This document shows, piece after piece, positions 22,143-31,314 of a stretch of DNA of 64,000 bases. The notes beneath the pieces are model-generated. The model searched no databases. It was given only the letters and a program-made list of their open reading frames with translations, and was not told where the DNA came from. The position numbers and the translations under genes were made by a program. The stretch's first letter is position 1; each line of letters opens with the position of its first letter. Source of the DNA: Hydractinia symbiolongicarpus (taxonomy: Eukaryota > Cnidaria > Hydrozoa > Anthoathecata > Hydractiniidae); NCBI RefSeq assembly GCF_029227915.1, contig NC_079875.1, forward strand, positions 27,228,001-27,292,000. Direction: 5' to 3'.

Positions 22143-22390
22143 CAGGGTAGGGTACTTAGGTTCAGAAATATGGGTCGAAACCTACCTGCCCTTTGTTAAA
22201 GTTCTGTTCATCTTTTCAAATGTGTTTTGTCCTTTTTGTTTTTTTAGATTTTTTTTTAATTAATTCCTTGTAACATGGGAGAATTGTACTTTTAGAGGCA
22301 TTTTCTCTAGAGGACTACAACCTCTAGCTTATTTCCAAAGACCTAACAGGTTCAGTTCATCATTGCGGTGGCTTGCCACCTCTTTGTAAA

Positions 22391-22813
22391 TTATCTTCTT
22401 GGTTCAGAGGTATCATCTTCTCCAACTTGATAAGGTATCCCCGATATTTTGACGTTTACACTACTTCTATGGTATTGAGCTGATTTATTTGATGTAGCTT
22501 TCACTTGCTCCAACTCATTTTTAAGCTCGCTGAATTGCGATTTCAAGAGTTTGTTTTCTTTTTCAAGGCTGACATTTTTTGTAGTTATCGTGTTCGTGAT
22601 TACTTTATTTTTCTCATATTCTTTGCTGAGAAAACTTTGACTTGTTTCTAATTCAATAAGTTTGTCGTCTATTCTTTCTTTTTCAGAGTTAAAGTTCAAC
22701 TCAACTTGTTTCAGGCTTTTGTTTATTTCGAGTACTGTACTCTTAACGTCTTGAATATCTTTCGTTCTTTCCATCAAAATTGTGATATCTTTGATATCTT
22801 TAATATCACCCAT
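22391..22813 (-). pseudogene. LINE ORF1 N-terminal half (coiled coil)
   Basis: Read leftwards from an ATG at 22,813 (MGDIKDIKDITILMERT). About 110 residues of heptad-rich, charged sequence (a coiled coil typical of LINE ORF1 trimers) end in SSVNVKISGIPYQVGEDD, the first strand of the ORF1 RRM. The frame then stops at 22,391, where the sequence joins the diverged array edge (22,149-22,390). The RRM would continue into the DVVVKLAKAANF fragment found inverted in each array unit, so the ORF1 was split by the rearrangement. The 257 bp to its right (22,814-23,070) are probably its 5' UTR; no gene there. Confidence 0.65.
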
Positions 22814-23070
22814 TTTAACTTTTAATATCAATTTCAAAAACAACTACATTGATTATTTAACAAAAATAAGTAACAGTATTTGAACCACGCGCCATTTTCA
22901 CGTCCGTCTTCCGCGGCAGCCATTATGAAAAAACTTCAAGGGTCAACTATTCACCAGTGTGTAAGATTCTGAAGCGCCCCAAAAAGCTCACGCGCTAGCT
23001 AAAACTTCAAACGATACTATCCAGAAAGTACATGACGTTAAAACAAGGAGTATTTAGGTTGTTATTGAAC

Positions 23071-23090
23071 GAGGGTGCCGATAAGCCGCA
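23071..23090 (+). repeat. left terminal inverted repeat
   Basis: Perfect 20-bp partner of 27,336-27,355. GC-rich subterminal repeats follow immediately. Confidence 0.8.
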
Positions 23091-23835
23091 TACGCCGTAA
23101 AAAGTGCGGGCGTTTTCGGGCGAGTTCGGCGTTTTAAAAAAATTTAAAATGTTCGCCCGAAAAAACCCGCATAGACCCAAAGAATGCCCGAAAAAAAACA
23201 AAAAAAAACAGACACTAAAAAAAAGCTACCGGACACATAAAATTGTAGTAGGCCGAACTTTTCCTTTCAAAAGAAATTATTTTTCAACAAGTTGCTAGCG
23301 CAAAGCCCATTTTCAAACGAGAGATTTTCTTAACTTAACTTAAAAATCCGCAAAAATCCACATCCGAGACACGTGTTCTATCTTTTCATGTTTCATCATG
23401 GTATTTAAACTCGTACCCAGTCGCCTCTATAAATATCGTATATGCAAATGTAAAAAGAAAAGCAGTTTACACACTAATGATGTTTGATAAAAATATATAT
23501 ATATATTAAACAGGTGATGGTGCTCTCCTACATTAAACTCCAACTCTCTATTCCACTACAGTAAAGGAATACTGACTTTTACACCTCGCCTCAGTTCGCT
23601 TTTAATCCTTTAATACATTTGGGAAAACATGGACAAGAAGAACATGTGGGTGAAGGAAAACTATTAGTTGGTGGTTGACGTTGAGTAAGAAAGAGGAAAA
23701 GGAAAACAGAAGACGGAAGTAAGTTAAAAACTCCTATTTTGTGTATATTTTTTTACATTTTCTCCACGATAGCTAGGAATTTTGTGTTTTTATCAATCCT
23801 TTAAGAAATATGATATCGAATCTATACTTAGAAAT

Positions 23836-24457
23836 ATGGCTGAGGTAGCAACAAGTAGTAACTGTGAAGGAAATAGAAGTGACGAGGAGACGTGGAGCGA
23901 AAGCAGCGAGGATGTGGTTCCGGTAAGCGATAATTATTTTGTAAAAATTCCTGGAATCGAGGTTGCTATACTAGGGTAGATTAGGAAATTAAATTGGCAA
24001 CGAGGTGTTTCTGACGTGATATTTTTTTTCTGCAGGAAACAATGGTGATCAAAGACGATGAGGACGAGGATGAAAAAGCGATGGAGAAGAAAGCTGGGAG
24101 CGGAAAAGCGAAGTGGCGGGATATTGCGAAAGAGGCAAGAAGCTTATATGTAAAAAAAGGAAATTTAAAAAAGTACAAGATCGAACTTGCAAAATATGCA
24201 GCCGAGTATTCTTCGAAAAAAACAAGTTAAAACTACATATGTCTGCAGTACATCCCTCACCCACAAAAAATCGCCACAAATTTGCTTGCACAATTTGTGA
24301 TAAGCGATTTGTGGCGAAATACCGAAGGGATGAGCACGTTAGGTACACCCACCTGAAAGAGAGAAAGCACGTGTGCCGGTGTGGCAAAAAATGCCATCGA
24401 CCAGGGCTGTTAAAAAAACACCAAGCTAACTGCACAGGAAAAGAAGAGGGAGAATAA
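23836..24457 (+). CDS. small C2H2 zinc-finger protein, two exons
   Basis: Exon 1 (23,836-23,922) starts MAEVATSSNCEG, is acidic and ends at a GTAAGC donor. Exon 2 starts at 24,036 after a TTTTCTGCAG acceptor in matching phase, continues acidic (DDEDEDEK) then basic, and runs to a stop at 24,457. It carries two classic C2H2 fingers (CKIC-x12-H-x4-H and CTIC-x12-H-x4-H) and a final CRCGKKC...HQANC motif. To connect the N-terminal part with the fingers the frame must shift by one base; a run of seven A at 24,152-24,158 is the obvious place (one extra A would keep it open). It may therefore be a real frameshift or a homopolymer error. Likely a nuclear DNA- or RNA-binding protein. It sits inside the TIR-bounded element. 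Confidence 0.6.
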
Positions 24458-24584
24458 CTTTGATTTGTAGCATATTTTGTAAATAATTTTATCTTTGTTA
24501 AAATGCTTGTGTGTTGCTATTGTTCATACCCGTCAATTAGACTTAGCAGTTTTTGTTTATAATAAAATCGAAAATTGTTCTCAG

Positions 24585-24951
24585 ACGAGCCAAGGATCGA
24601 TATTGATATGTACACCTTCACCAGACAAGGTCGTTAAAATTAAAAATTCCGCAACACTGGACGGTTTCTGGGACATTGATTTTCCAGCAACCCCCAAATT
24701 AAGAAGAAAGGGGATGCTTCTCGAAGAAACTGTAGATTTGCCAAGTCATTTTAGAGCCCGTCTTTGTCCAAGTAGGTTGCCTTATTACCATTTTAAACCC
24801 CGGCACAACCCGTTAATACCAACATAAACACATTTTTTTTTTAGGAAAAAAGCGTTTGAAGTATATGGGCGCATCACCGATTTTGCAACCTACACACGAC
24901 GTTCAACCGCGATTTACTCACAAAGTACCAGGATTCATATGTGCAAAGTGA
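24585..24951 (+). CDS. two-exon gene of unknown function in the TIR element
   Basis: Exon A (24,585-24,771) begins after a TTCTCAG acceptor, though the frame is also open upstream from 24,495. It encodes ILICTPSPDKVVKIKN, then LDGFWDIDFPATPKLRRK and LPSHFRARLC, ending at CCAA/GTAGGT. Exon B begins at 24,845 after TTTTTTTTTAG, and splicing keeps the frame through YMGASPILQPTHDVQPRF to a stop at 24,951. Clean splice sites and constrained-looking Pro/Trp motifs suggest real coding sequence. I recognise no family, and the true 5' exon is not identified. Further plus-strand coiled-coil-like coding (about 24,990-25,090) ends at the Penelope-like insertion. Confidence 0.4.
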
Positions 24952-25091
24952 TGTGCGGAAGACTGGACTTTGAAAGAGCGGACAAATAAACAACAGAGAA
25001 CACACACAGATACAAAAAGAGTTTGCAACTACTGAGCAATATGTGCAAAACGTGGAGTCCAATTTATTAAAAATAAAAGAGCAATTATACA

Positions 25092-25165
25092 TGGTCGTTC
25101 AGCATATATATTTTTATGGTAATATTTCGACCTCCGTATTGGAGGTCTTCATCAGACTATACAAA
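25092..25165 (-). ncRNA. hammerhead-ribozyme-like motif at Penelope-like 3' end
   Basis: On the minus strand CTGATGA (25,154-25,148 region) is followed by a 7-bp stem (GACCTCC with GGAGGTC, 5-nt loop) and then GAAA: the conserved hammerhead core with stem II. An AT-rich stem III can form (ATATT with AATAT). A stem I can form between the bases before CTGATGA and a GCTGAACGA segment, with one mismatch and wobbles. The exact cleavage triplet is not clean. Hammerhead motifs are known from Penelope-like element termini, which fits its position just after the GIY-YIG domain. Confidence 0.65.
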
Positions 25166-26267
25166 ATTTTTTAACGGTTGTCATTACATTGACATCAAAT
25201 CGACGTCACTGTAACGACTTCCGTTTAAGGTACGCGAACATTGGCTTTCAGAATTTCGTCGTCACATACTGACCATCGTCTAGATTAAGGCCATGTTACT
25301 ACACGGTGAGGTGTCCTGGAACTGTATTTCCAATGCTTCGCGTAACTTACAATCAAATTTATTAAATTCTTGTTTAAGCATTTTTGCATTGTCCCAATCA
25401 TAACCAGCATTACAAGGACTAGAGTGAAATGAAACCCCTGATGCGCTCCACTTTTCTTTAATGATGGTGTCTTTGTGTTGTTTGAAGCGGGTAGCGATTC
25501 TCAACTTCGTCTCCCCGACATATTTTTTGCCGCATTTGCATGGGATAATGTGTACACCTGGTTGACTTAGTGGTGGTAGTTAGCATTTGTTTTTTGATGT
25601 CAATATTGTCAGAAGATTAGCAGTTTTATAGCCAGCTTTGCGAAATGACTTACGTAATTTTGGACTCAATCCTGGTACCCAGGGCAATAATACTATCCTT
25701 AAATCTTGTTGCTGCTGTCCGTCTCTGTTGTCTTGCTTTTCGTTTCGTTTTTGTCAATAAGAACTTTCGATTTTTGTTAGTTCTACTTCATTATACCCAT
25801 TTTCCGTAAAACACTTAATTAGAAATTGAATTTCCTCTTCCAGATGTTGTCCTTTGCAGATGGTATAGGCTCTGTTAAGAAAGCCTATAAAGATACCCTT
25901 CAAGATTTTAGGGTCGTGCCCAGAGTGCGGTTTCACCTGTACATTGGTAATGCGTTTTTTCTGTGGATCTGAATTTGTAGCATCCATCACAATTTTGAAT
26001 GTTTAGGTCTAAGAACTGTAGTGATTTTGTCAGGTCTTGAATTTCCATCGTGTATTTTATTTTGTCATTTTGTTCGTTCAAAATGTTTTGAAACGATTTG
26101 GCTTCTTCAAGATTTTCAAACCTGGCATGGCTGTCGTCAACATATCTTTTAAACGATTTCGGTGCAACATGTGGATTACGTTGGAAGGCAACACTAATTG
26201 CATTTCTTTCGTGATATTGAAGAAACGCCTCTGCCACAACAACCATTTTGTACAGTAGATTTCCATA
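25092..26267 (-). mobile_element. Penelope-like element, 5'-truncated, with GIY-YIG endonuclease
   Basis: Read leftwards from about 26,267. An RT fragment with APKSFKRYVDDSHARF (catalytic YVDD, near 26,150) and LQFLDLNIQN leads into NVQVKPHSGHDPKILKGIF (near 25,920). A linker and a GIY-YIG-type nuclease end follow (CGKKYVGET, RIATRFKQHKDTI, then GYDWDNAKMLKQEF and LEIQFQD; about 25,560-25,290). One or two frame breaks disable it. RT followed by GIY-YIG is diagnostic of Penelope-like elements. The 5' end is cut where minus-strand exon-like sequence of the host element resumes. Confidence 0.8.
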
Positions 26268-26776
26268 AGCCATTCAAAATTTCTGACAAATGGTTAAACT
26301 GGCTGTGTGACAAGTTGTTATAACAGTCAATCCAAAAGTCGTGTTCAGCTTTGGAAAATCGTTTTTTCTTTTGATCCATGTTCTTCACAAAACTGCTTAT
26401 GAATCCCATGTGTAATGGAGATATATTATCTGCATTATCCAACAAAGATCTTATGATAGAGGAAACCTGGAATGCAGAAATTGTTTTTTTTTACTTTAAG
26501 CAGATGGTTAGAAATTTCAGAAATTTCCTTCTCCTTCAACATGATTATATGTTTTAATTCTGTTATTTCTAATTCCTAATTTTCCATTCTTTTTAAAAGT
26601 AAATTATTGTAAGTCTCCAATTCACTAATGCGTTTCTTTAATTTTACATCCATAACTTCTGTGTCGTTCCTCACTGTTAATTCACCACTACACAACGGCA
26701 TATCTTCCAAAAGACCTATCTTGGGTCGTTTATTTTTCACAGCATCTTCCTGTTCTCGCATTAATAAATCCTTCAA
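26268..26776 (-). pseudogene. minus-strand exon-like coding inside the TIR element
   Basis: Two stretches read leftwards. 26,776-26,576 encodes a charged, coiled-coil-like segment (KKRISELETYNNLLLKRMEN at its end). After a probable intron with a GCATTCCAG acceptor near 26,470, an exon encodes SPLHMGFISSFVKNMDQKKK and RFSKAEHDFWIDCYNNLSHS, and is cut by the Penelope-like insertion at about 26,267. These may be exons of one gene belonging to the element. I cannot name a family. Confidence 0.35.
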
Positions 26777-27335
26777 TGAAGGATTTATTAACTCTTGAAC
26801 GATTTAATCCTGACACATTCGCCTATGAGCTAAAAAACACAAAAATGTTTAAGAAACTATAACTATAGCTAGCTACCTATACATAACTAGCTAAAGTTGT
26901 GTGTGTGGATAAAGGTGTGTTAACTTAAAAGTTTGCTAGCTTTAGATGCTAGTTACAAAAACAACAAAATACGGATGACCCAAAAAAACACTCAAAGATT
27001 CACCACAAAAACACTCAAAGAATCACCACAAATGACTCAAAAAGACTATGAAATTAAAATAAACTTACTATGCGGTGGCGAAGTTCTTAAAAGAACTGTT
27101 TGTGATAAGATCTCTTGATAAATAACTTAAACTTTATTAGCTAACTTCTTTTTCTTCAGGCACCTTCTTCCAACTGTTGCCTGCATGGTCTTTTACAAGG
27201 AAGTGCATTTTAGGAATGCTTCGGGCGAGTTCGGGCGAATGCGGGCGGGTTCAGGAATGTGCGGGCGGTTTCGGACGAAAACGGCCAATTTAATTCGAAA
27301 AGTCGCCCGAGCTTGCCCTTATATATGCGGGCGTT

Positions 27336-27355
27336 TGCGGCTTATCGGCACCCTC
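27336..27355 (-). repeat. right terminal inverted repeat
   Basis: Perfect 20-bp complement of 23,071-23,090, followed directly by TTGTTATTGA (27,356-27,365). Confidence 0.8.
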
Positions 27356-27365
27356 TTGTTATTGA

Positions 27366-27938
27366 TGAGCTTATCAGATCTTTATCCTTCGTGGATAGTC
27401 TTCTGTCTATACCATTAACCACAGCAACATATGTAACTCTTGTTATATTCTTAACGTTTGCATCAATATCACAATTAATTATGCAACTTTTAGTTGACAA
27501 CACACTGTTTTCTCCCCAGTATTCATCACTCCAAGATGCAATAGTTAAAACAAAAATTTCCAATTGTGGTAGCATCCTTATCATCCAATCGCTCTGATAT
27601 TAATCATTAAACTATTTGTTGTTTAAAACAAGTTGGTTATGTGCCTTCCCAAGACGCACCACATCTTAAAGTGCCGTCTTATCCTACCATATGTGTGTTT
27701 CAACAACATTCCGTCACTCTAAAGGCGAGTCGTTACTGGTCTCTTATTAGGGTAAAAGTAACACCTGGCTCAGGTGTGACAATCAAGCTGTCGCTTAGAT
27801 AAAAGCAGTACAAATAAACAATCGCTCAGCTTATATACTTTTCTTTAAAACATGTTAGCATCTTTTTGTTGAACCGCCTAAATTGAAGTAGGGAATTCAT
27901 TTTCCTAGCGATTGTAACCTACCTCAGCTGCCAAATAA
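27366..27938. other. no gene supported
   Basis: A minus-strand 80-codon frame (27,584-27,342) overlaps the inverted repeat and resembles nothing known. Nothing else is seen. Confidence 0.5.
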
Positions 27939-30642
27939 ATGGTTTTGCAAGATGTTCTTGCTGCCGGTTCCACTGAAAAGTCTAAGCTGCTGAAAGCTAA
28001 CCTGAATAAAATCAACAGTGCTCTTTCTCAACAACCAGCAGATATTGATAAGCTTAAAAAAATAGAGAGAAAACCACAAATTTCATGGCCAAAATCCGCT
28101 TACACTAAAGCTTGGAGCGCTCTCAACAATGCTGTTTTCCACAACTAAAGCTTGGAGCGCTCTCAACAATGCTGTTTTCCACAACCTTTTAGGTTCTGAC
28201 CTTCTGTCAGAGAGAATGGAAATTCTAGAATCCACAATTTACCATCATACTTCCCTTCTCTTTGGATTTAAGGCTCAACCCACACATGTCCCATCTGGTT
28301 TAAACAGACGTGCATTACAGTGCATCTCGTTGGTAAAAGAGAAAAGTTCTTTTCTTCAAAAACGTGTCGGACTTTTGCAGAGGGAACATTTATAAACCTC
28401 GCTAGGCAATGTTGAATTAAAGTTAACAACATTACGTGGAGGAGAACGGAACAAAAAAAGCGATGGAAGATCCGCAATGCAAACCGTGCATTTGGTAAGA
28501 ATCCTTATCAAACTGGTAAAGATCTGCTGGATCCCAAGTGCTCTATTAAGCTTAATGTTCCTTAAGAATCCCTAGATCCCTAGACAAAGCTGTGTTGATT
28601 GATCCCTTATATCAGATACCGTTTTCGGCTCTTCCTGGTTTGCCTAATGCTCCCAACGTCACGTCTGCATTTGATTCCTCAAAGTTTAATTTCAAGGACT
28701 TTCAAACCATCCTTCAAACTCGTTGGAATGCATCGTCACTCGGATTGAATCAAATACATTAAACTGTTTACAAGAATTGTCCTCAAATTGATTCCTTTCT
28801 TTTCAAAGTTTTCCAATTCCTTCATTCCTGTTCAGTGGAGGGTCGTTTCAGAAGTTTATATCCCTAAAAACAAGCCTCCGTCTCCATCATCCATTAAGGA
28901 CTTTCGGCCAATAGCTCTCCTCAGTGTGGAAGGAAAACTTTTTTTCAGTCTTATGTCAAAGCGCCTAGAAAACCACATCATTAAGAAAAACCACTTTATC
29001 AACAAATCCATTCAAAAAGGATGTATGGAAAAAGTCCCTGGTTGCTGGGAGGATATGTCTCTGGCCTGGGCTGCTCTGAGAAACGCCAAGTCTAGAAACA
29101 TCCACTATCTGCAATATGGCTTGATGTGGCGAATGCGTATCCCACTCTACCACATAAACTCATTTGCATGGCCCTACGCCACTATGGTGTTTCAGAGTCT
29201 TGGATAAGGCTTATTAACACCTACTCTGGCAATCTCTAGAGCAAATCATTCTCATCACATCTGTAGAGCAAGTTAAACTCATAGATAACTCTTTCTATAG
29301 GGGCATTCGCAAAGTGTGGCTTTTGCATTATCTTCTAATTCCCCGAATACGATGGGCTTTTTTAGTTTACGAAGTTCCGATATCTCATGTTGTTTCACTA
29401 GAACAAAAGTTTTCTTTCTTCATAAGAAAGTGCCTGACACTCCATCACTCTATTTCTAACATAGTTTATATTCCGCTTCATCGCCATGCCCTCTACCTTT
29501 AAAAAGCCTATCCTCTGTACTAAAGTCTGCTAAGATCAGTGGTCATCTTCTCCTGTGAGTCTCAGAGTCAACTCGAGTTCAAGAAAATGCATGGTTTCCA
29601 CCAGTTTGGAAGAGCAGGCTTGGGACTGGTAAGCCATAAAAGTGTCCCACTAATTGGTACCCATTCTTACCCAAACCTGTATCAGATGTTGTGCAGGACA
29701 ATGAGGAAGACACCTATTATGCTCGAGCCGTTCAGCTTCATGTCCAAAGTAACAGGACTAAGTGGTGATCGTTTATTAAATACGATCTTTCTTCCTACTG
29801 TCTGCCGCAAAGTTTATCTTCGTTTTTCATCGGCGCAACCTATGACACGCTACCTTCTCCTACAAATCTTGTCAAGTGGGGAATTCAAAAGGACAAATGT
29901 TGCACTCCTTGTAAAAAAACCCTCTAGTAATGTTTCCCACATTTTAGGCGATTGTAAATTAGCCCTTTCACAATGTAGTTACTGTTCTACGTGTGTTAGT
30001 TACAGCCATCTAGATGTCATAAAATATCCTTTGTTCCAGCTGGTAAACGTCTTCCCACCTAAAAGCGTTAAAAGATTCAAGGAATCCTTCACCTGGCCTC
30101 TGGTTGGAGATTATTTTCAGACTTAGACTCAACTTTATTAGTACCACCTAATCTTGCTGTAACTTAACTTCGTCCGGACGTACTTGTAACTTCTGCCATG
30201 ACCAAAACTCTAATTATCCTTGAATTAACTTGCCCATGCGAAGAGAACATGGAGGCATGGAGTTAAAGTTGATAAATACTCATCAATATGTTCCGTCTTG
30301 AGATTAAACAATTGGTCTGTGCATTTCTTTGCTGTTGAAGTAGGAACTAGGGGTTTTTGTTCCGAAACAGTTAGAATCTGCCTCCATCGCCTCGGCTTCG
30401 TACCACTCTGAAATCTCTTGCTATCTCGAGATTCTATGTCTTGGATTCATCCTGGTAGGGATCCACAGCATACCGCTCAATTGATAGCAACTCTTTCAAA
30501 GAAATCATCCAAGTCACAAGCAACTTCAACCACGAGCTTTAAGGACAAGAAGCACCAGGGCGTAACAAAGAGCTCCACAACCTTGCCTGCACAAGAATCA
30601 CTAGTCAGCAACAGCAGCTTGCTAAATTTGGGCATCACATGT
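27939..30642 (+). pseudogene. RLE-type LINE copy C, RT to start of USP
   Basis: Left half of a USP-bearing LINE. In order: an N-terminal helical region (27,939-28,395) interrupted by a 40-bp tandem duplication; RT with RVVSEVYIPKNK, SIKDFRPIALLSVEGKLFF and later FINKSIQKGCM (28,830-29,040); a thumb region LLIPRIRWAFLVYEV (29,325-29,370); and a SHILGDCKLAL knuckle remnant (about 29,940). Then come an RLE nuclease with RPDVLVTSAMTKTLIILELT, CPCEEN and, after a frame shift, VHFFAVEVGTRGFCSE (30,170-30,360), and a linker ending LLNLGITC (30,620-30,642), the USP Cys box. It is broken by frame shifts and stops and ends exactly where a BEL element is inserted. The remainder is at 40,480-41,330. Confidence 0.8.
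28104..28183 (+). repeat. 40-bp tandem duplication in LINE copy C
   Basis: Two adjacent perfect copies of a 40-bp sequence beginning ACTAAAGCTTGG. Because 40 is not a multiple of three it shifts the reading frame. Confidence 0.85.
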
Positions 30643-31178
30643 TGTACAGTTAACACTGGAGTTGTGTTGATTTCGTGTTAAATGATACTATACGTTCGTT
30701 TCGTGTCCAATATGTTTGTTATGTGCATGTTTTATTGTTCTTTTATAATGTATTGCGTAATTAACTTGTGTTTTATGTTCGTCTCTCAAGTGTGCTATTT
30801 TCATTGATAGAATTTATATATGTACTTTTTTCACGTTTTTTTATTCATTCCCGCTCAAAAGGACAAAGTAACAAGTTAAAATCAAATTTCAAATACAAAA
30901 GTTACAAAGTTTTGTTTTATCAAATTTCAAATAAATTTGCGTCAGTTAAAGAAGTTCAAGAAAGTTATACACCCACAATGTTCATCCTGTCAAGCCCTGT
31001 AAAGAATAGTTGGTATATGTTTGTTATTTATTTAAGTTATTATTCATTTCAAATTTAGGCGTTGTGTTTTTCTTTGTATTTCATATTTTCTGTGTATTTG
31101 TTTTAGTTTGAACCTTGTTTAACAAAAAGTTCCAAACAATTCTATCAGGGTTTTTTGTGATCCCCCGAAAACTTAACA
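30643..31178 (+). repeat. BEL 5' LTR
   Basis: 536 bp, TG...CA ends, closely similar to 39,947-40,479 with scattered differences (for example TTATAATGTATTGCG here versus TTATGGTGTATAGCG there), showing age since insertion. Confidence 0.9.
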
Positions 31179-31314
31179 TTCAAACAACTATAACCCAAAC
31201 CTACAAAACTTGGAACCTTACTTCAAAAAATTCATGAGTAAAAGAGTCCAATCCAGAATTGATTATAAACTTTTGCACAATACGGGCAAAAAAACCCAAA
31301 AGGAAATCGCATAA

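Larger units (their letters stand above)
12332..22148. repeat. tandem array of four 2,437-bp LINE-derived units
   Basis: Four head-to-tail units (12,332-14,768; 14,769-17,205; 17,206-19,642; 19,643-22,079) plus 69 bp of a fifth. I saw no difference between units: the ORF boundaries repeat at exactly 2,437-bp intervals and the encoded proteins are identical. Each unit holds, left to right, a structured 61-nt hairpin, an inverted LINE ORF1 fragment (minus), an RLE tail plus USP domain (plus) and a 3' UTR with three related modules. The flanking partial units on both sides are diverged from the core, so the identical part is a recent amplification (or an assembly artefact). Confidence 0.9.
23071..27355. 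mobile_element. 4.3-kb TIR-bounded element of unknown class
   Basis: A 20-bp perfect inverted repeat, GAGGGTGCCGATAAGCCGCA at 23,071-23,090 and its complement at 27,336-27,355. Inside both ends are GC-rich subterminal repeats built on GCGGGCG and TTCGGGCGAG (23,100-23,190; 27,220-27,335). TTGTTATTGA lies at 23,059-23,068 and again at 27,356-27,365, so a target duplication is likely, offset by two bases on the left. Inside are a zinc-finger gene, a second spliced gene, minus-strand exon-like sequence and an inserted Penelope-like element. No DDE, HUH or recombinase domain is recognisable. It may be a non-autonomous element that captured genes, or an autonomous element of a class I do not recognise. 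Confidence 0.7.

Noticed and set aside
12332-22148. CRISPR-like or satellite-only interpretation of the tandem repeats
   Set aside because: The unit is 2.4 kb with recognisable LINE coding parts; there are no short repeats with unique spacers.
23007-23298. Small open frames across the left inverted repeat
   Set aside because: They simply read through the GC-rich terminal repeats on both strands and resemble no protein.
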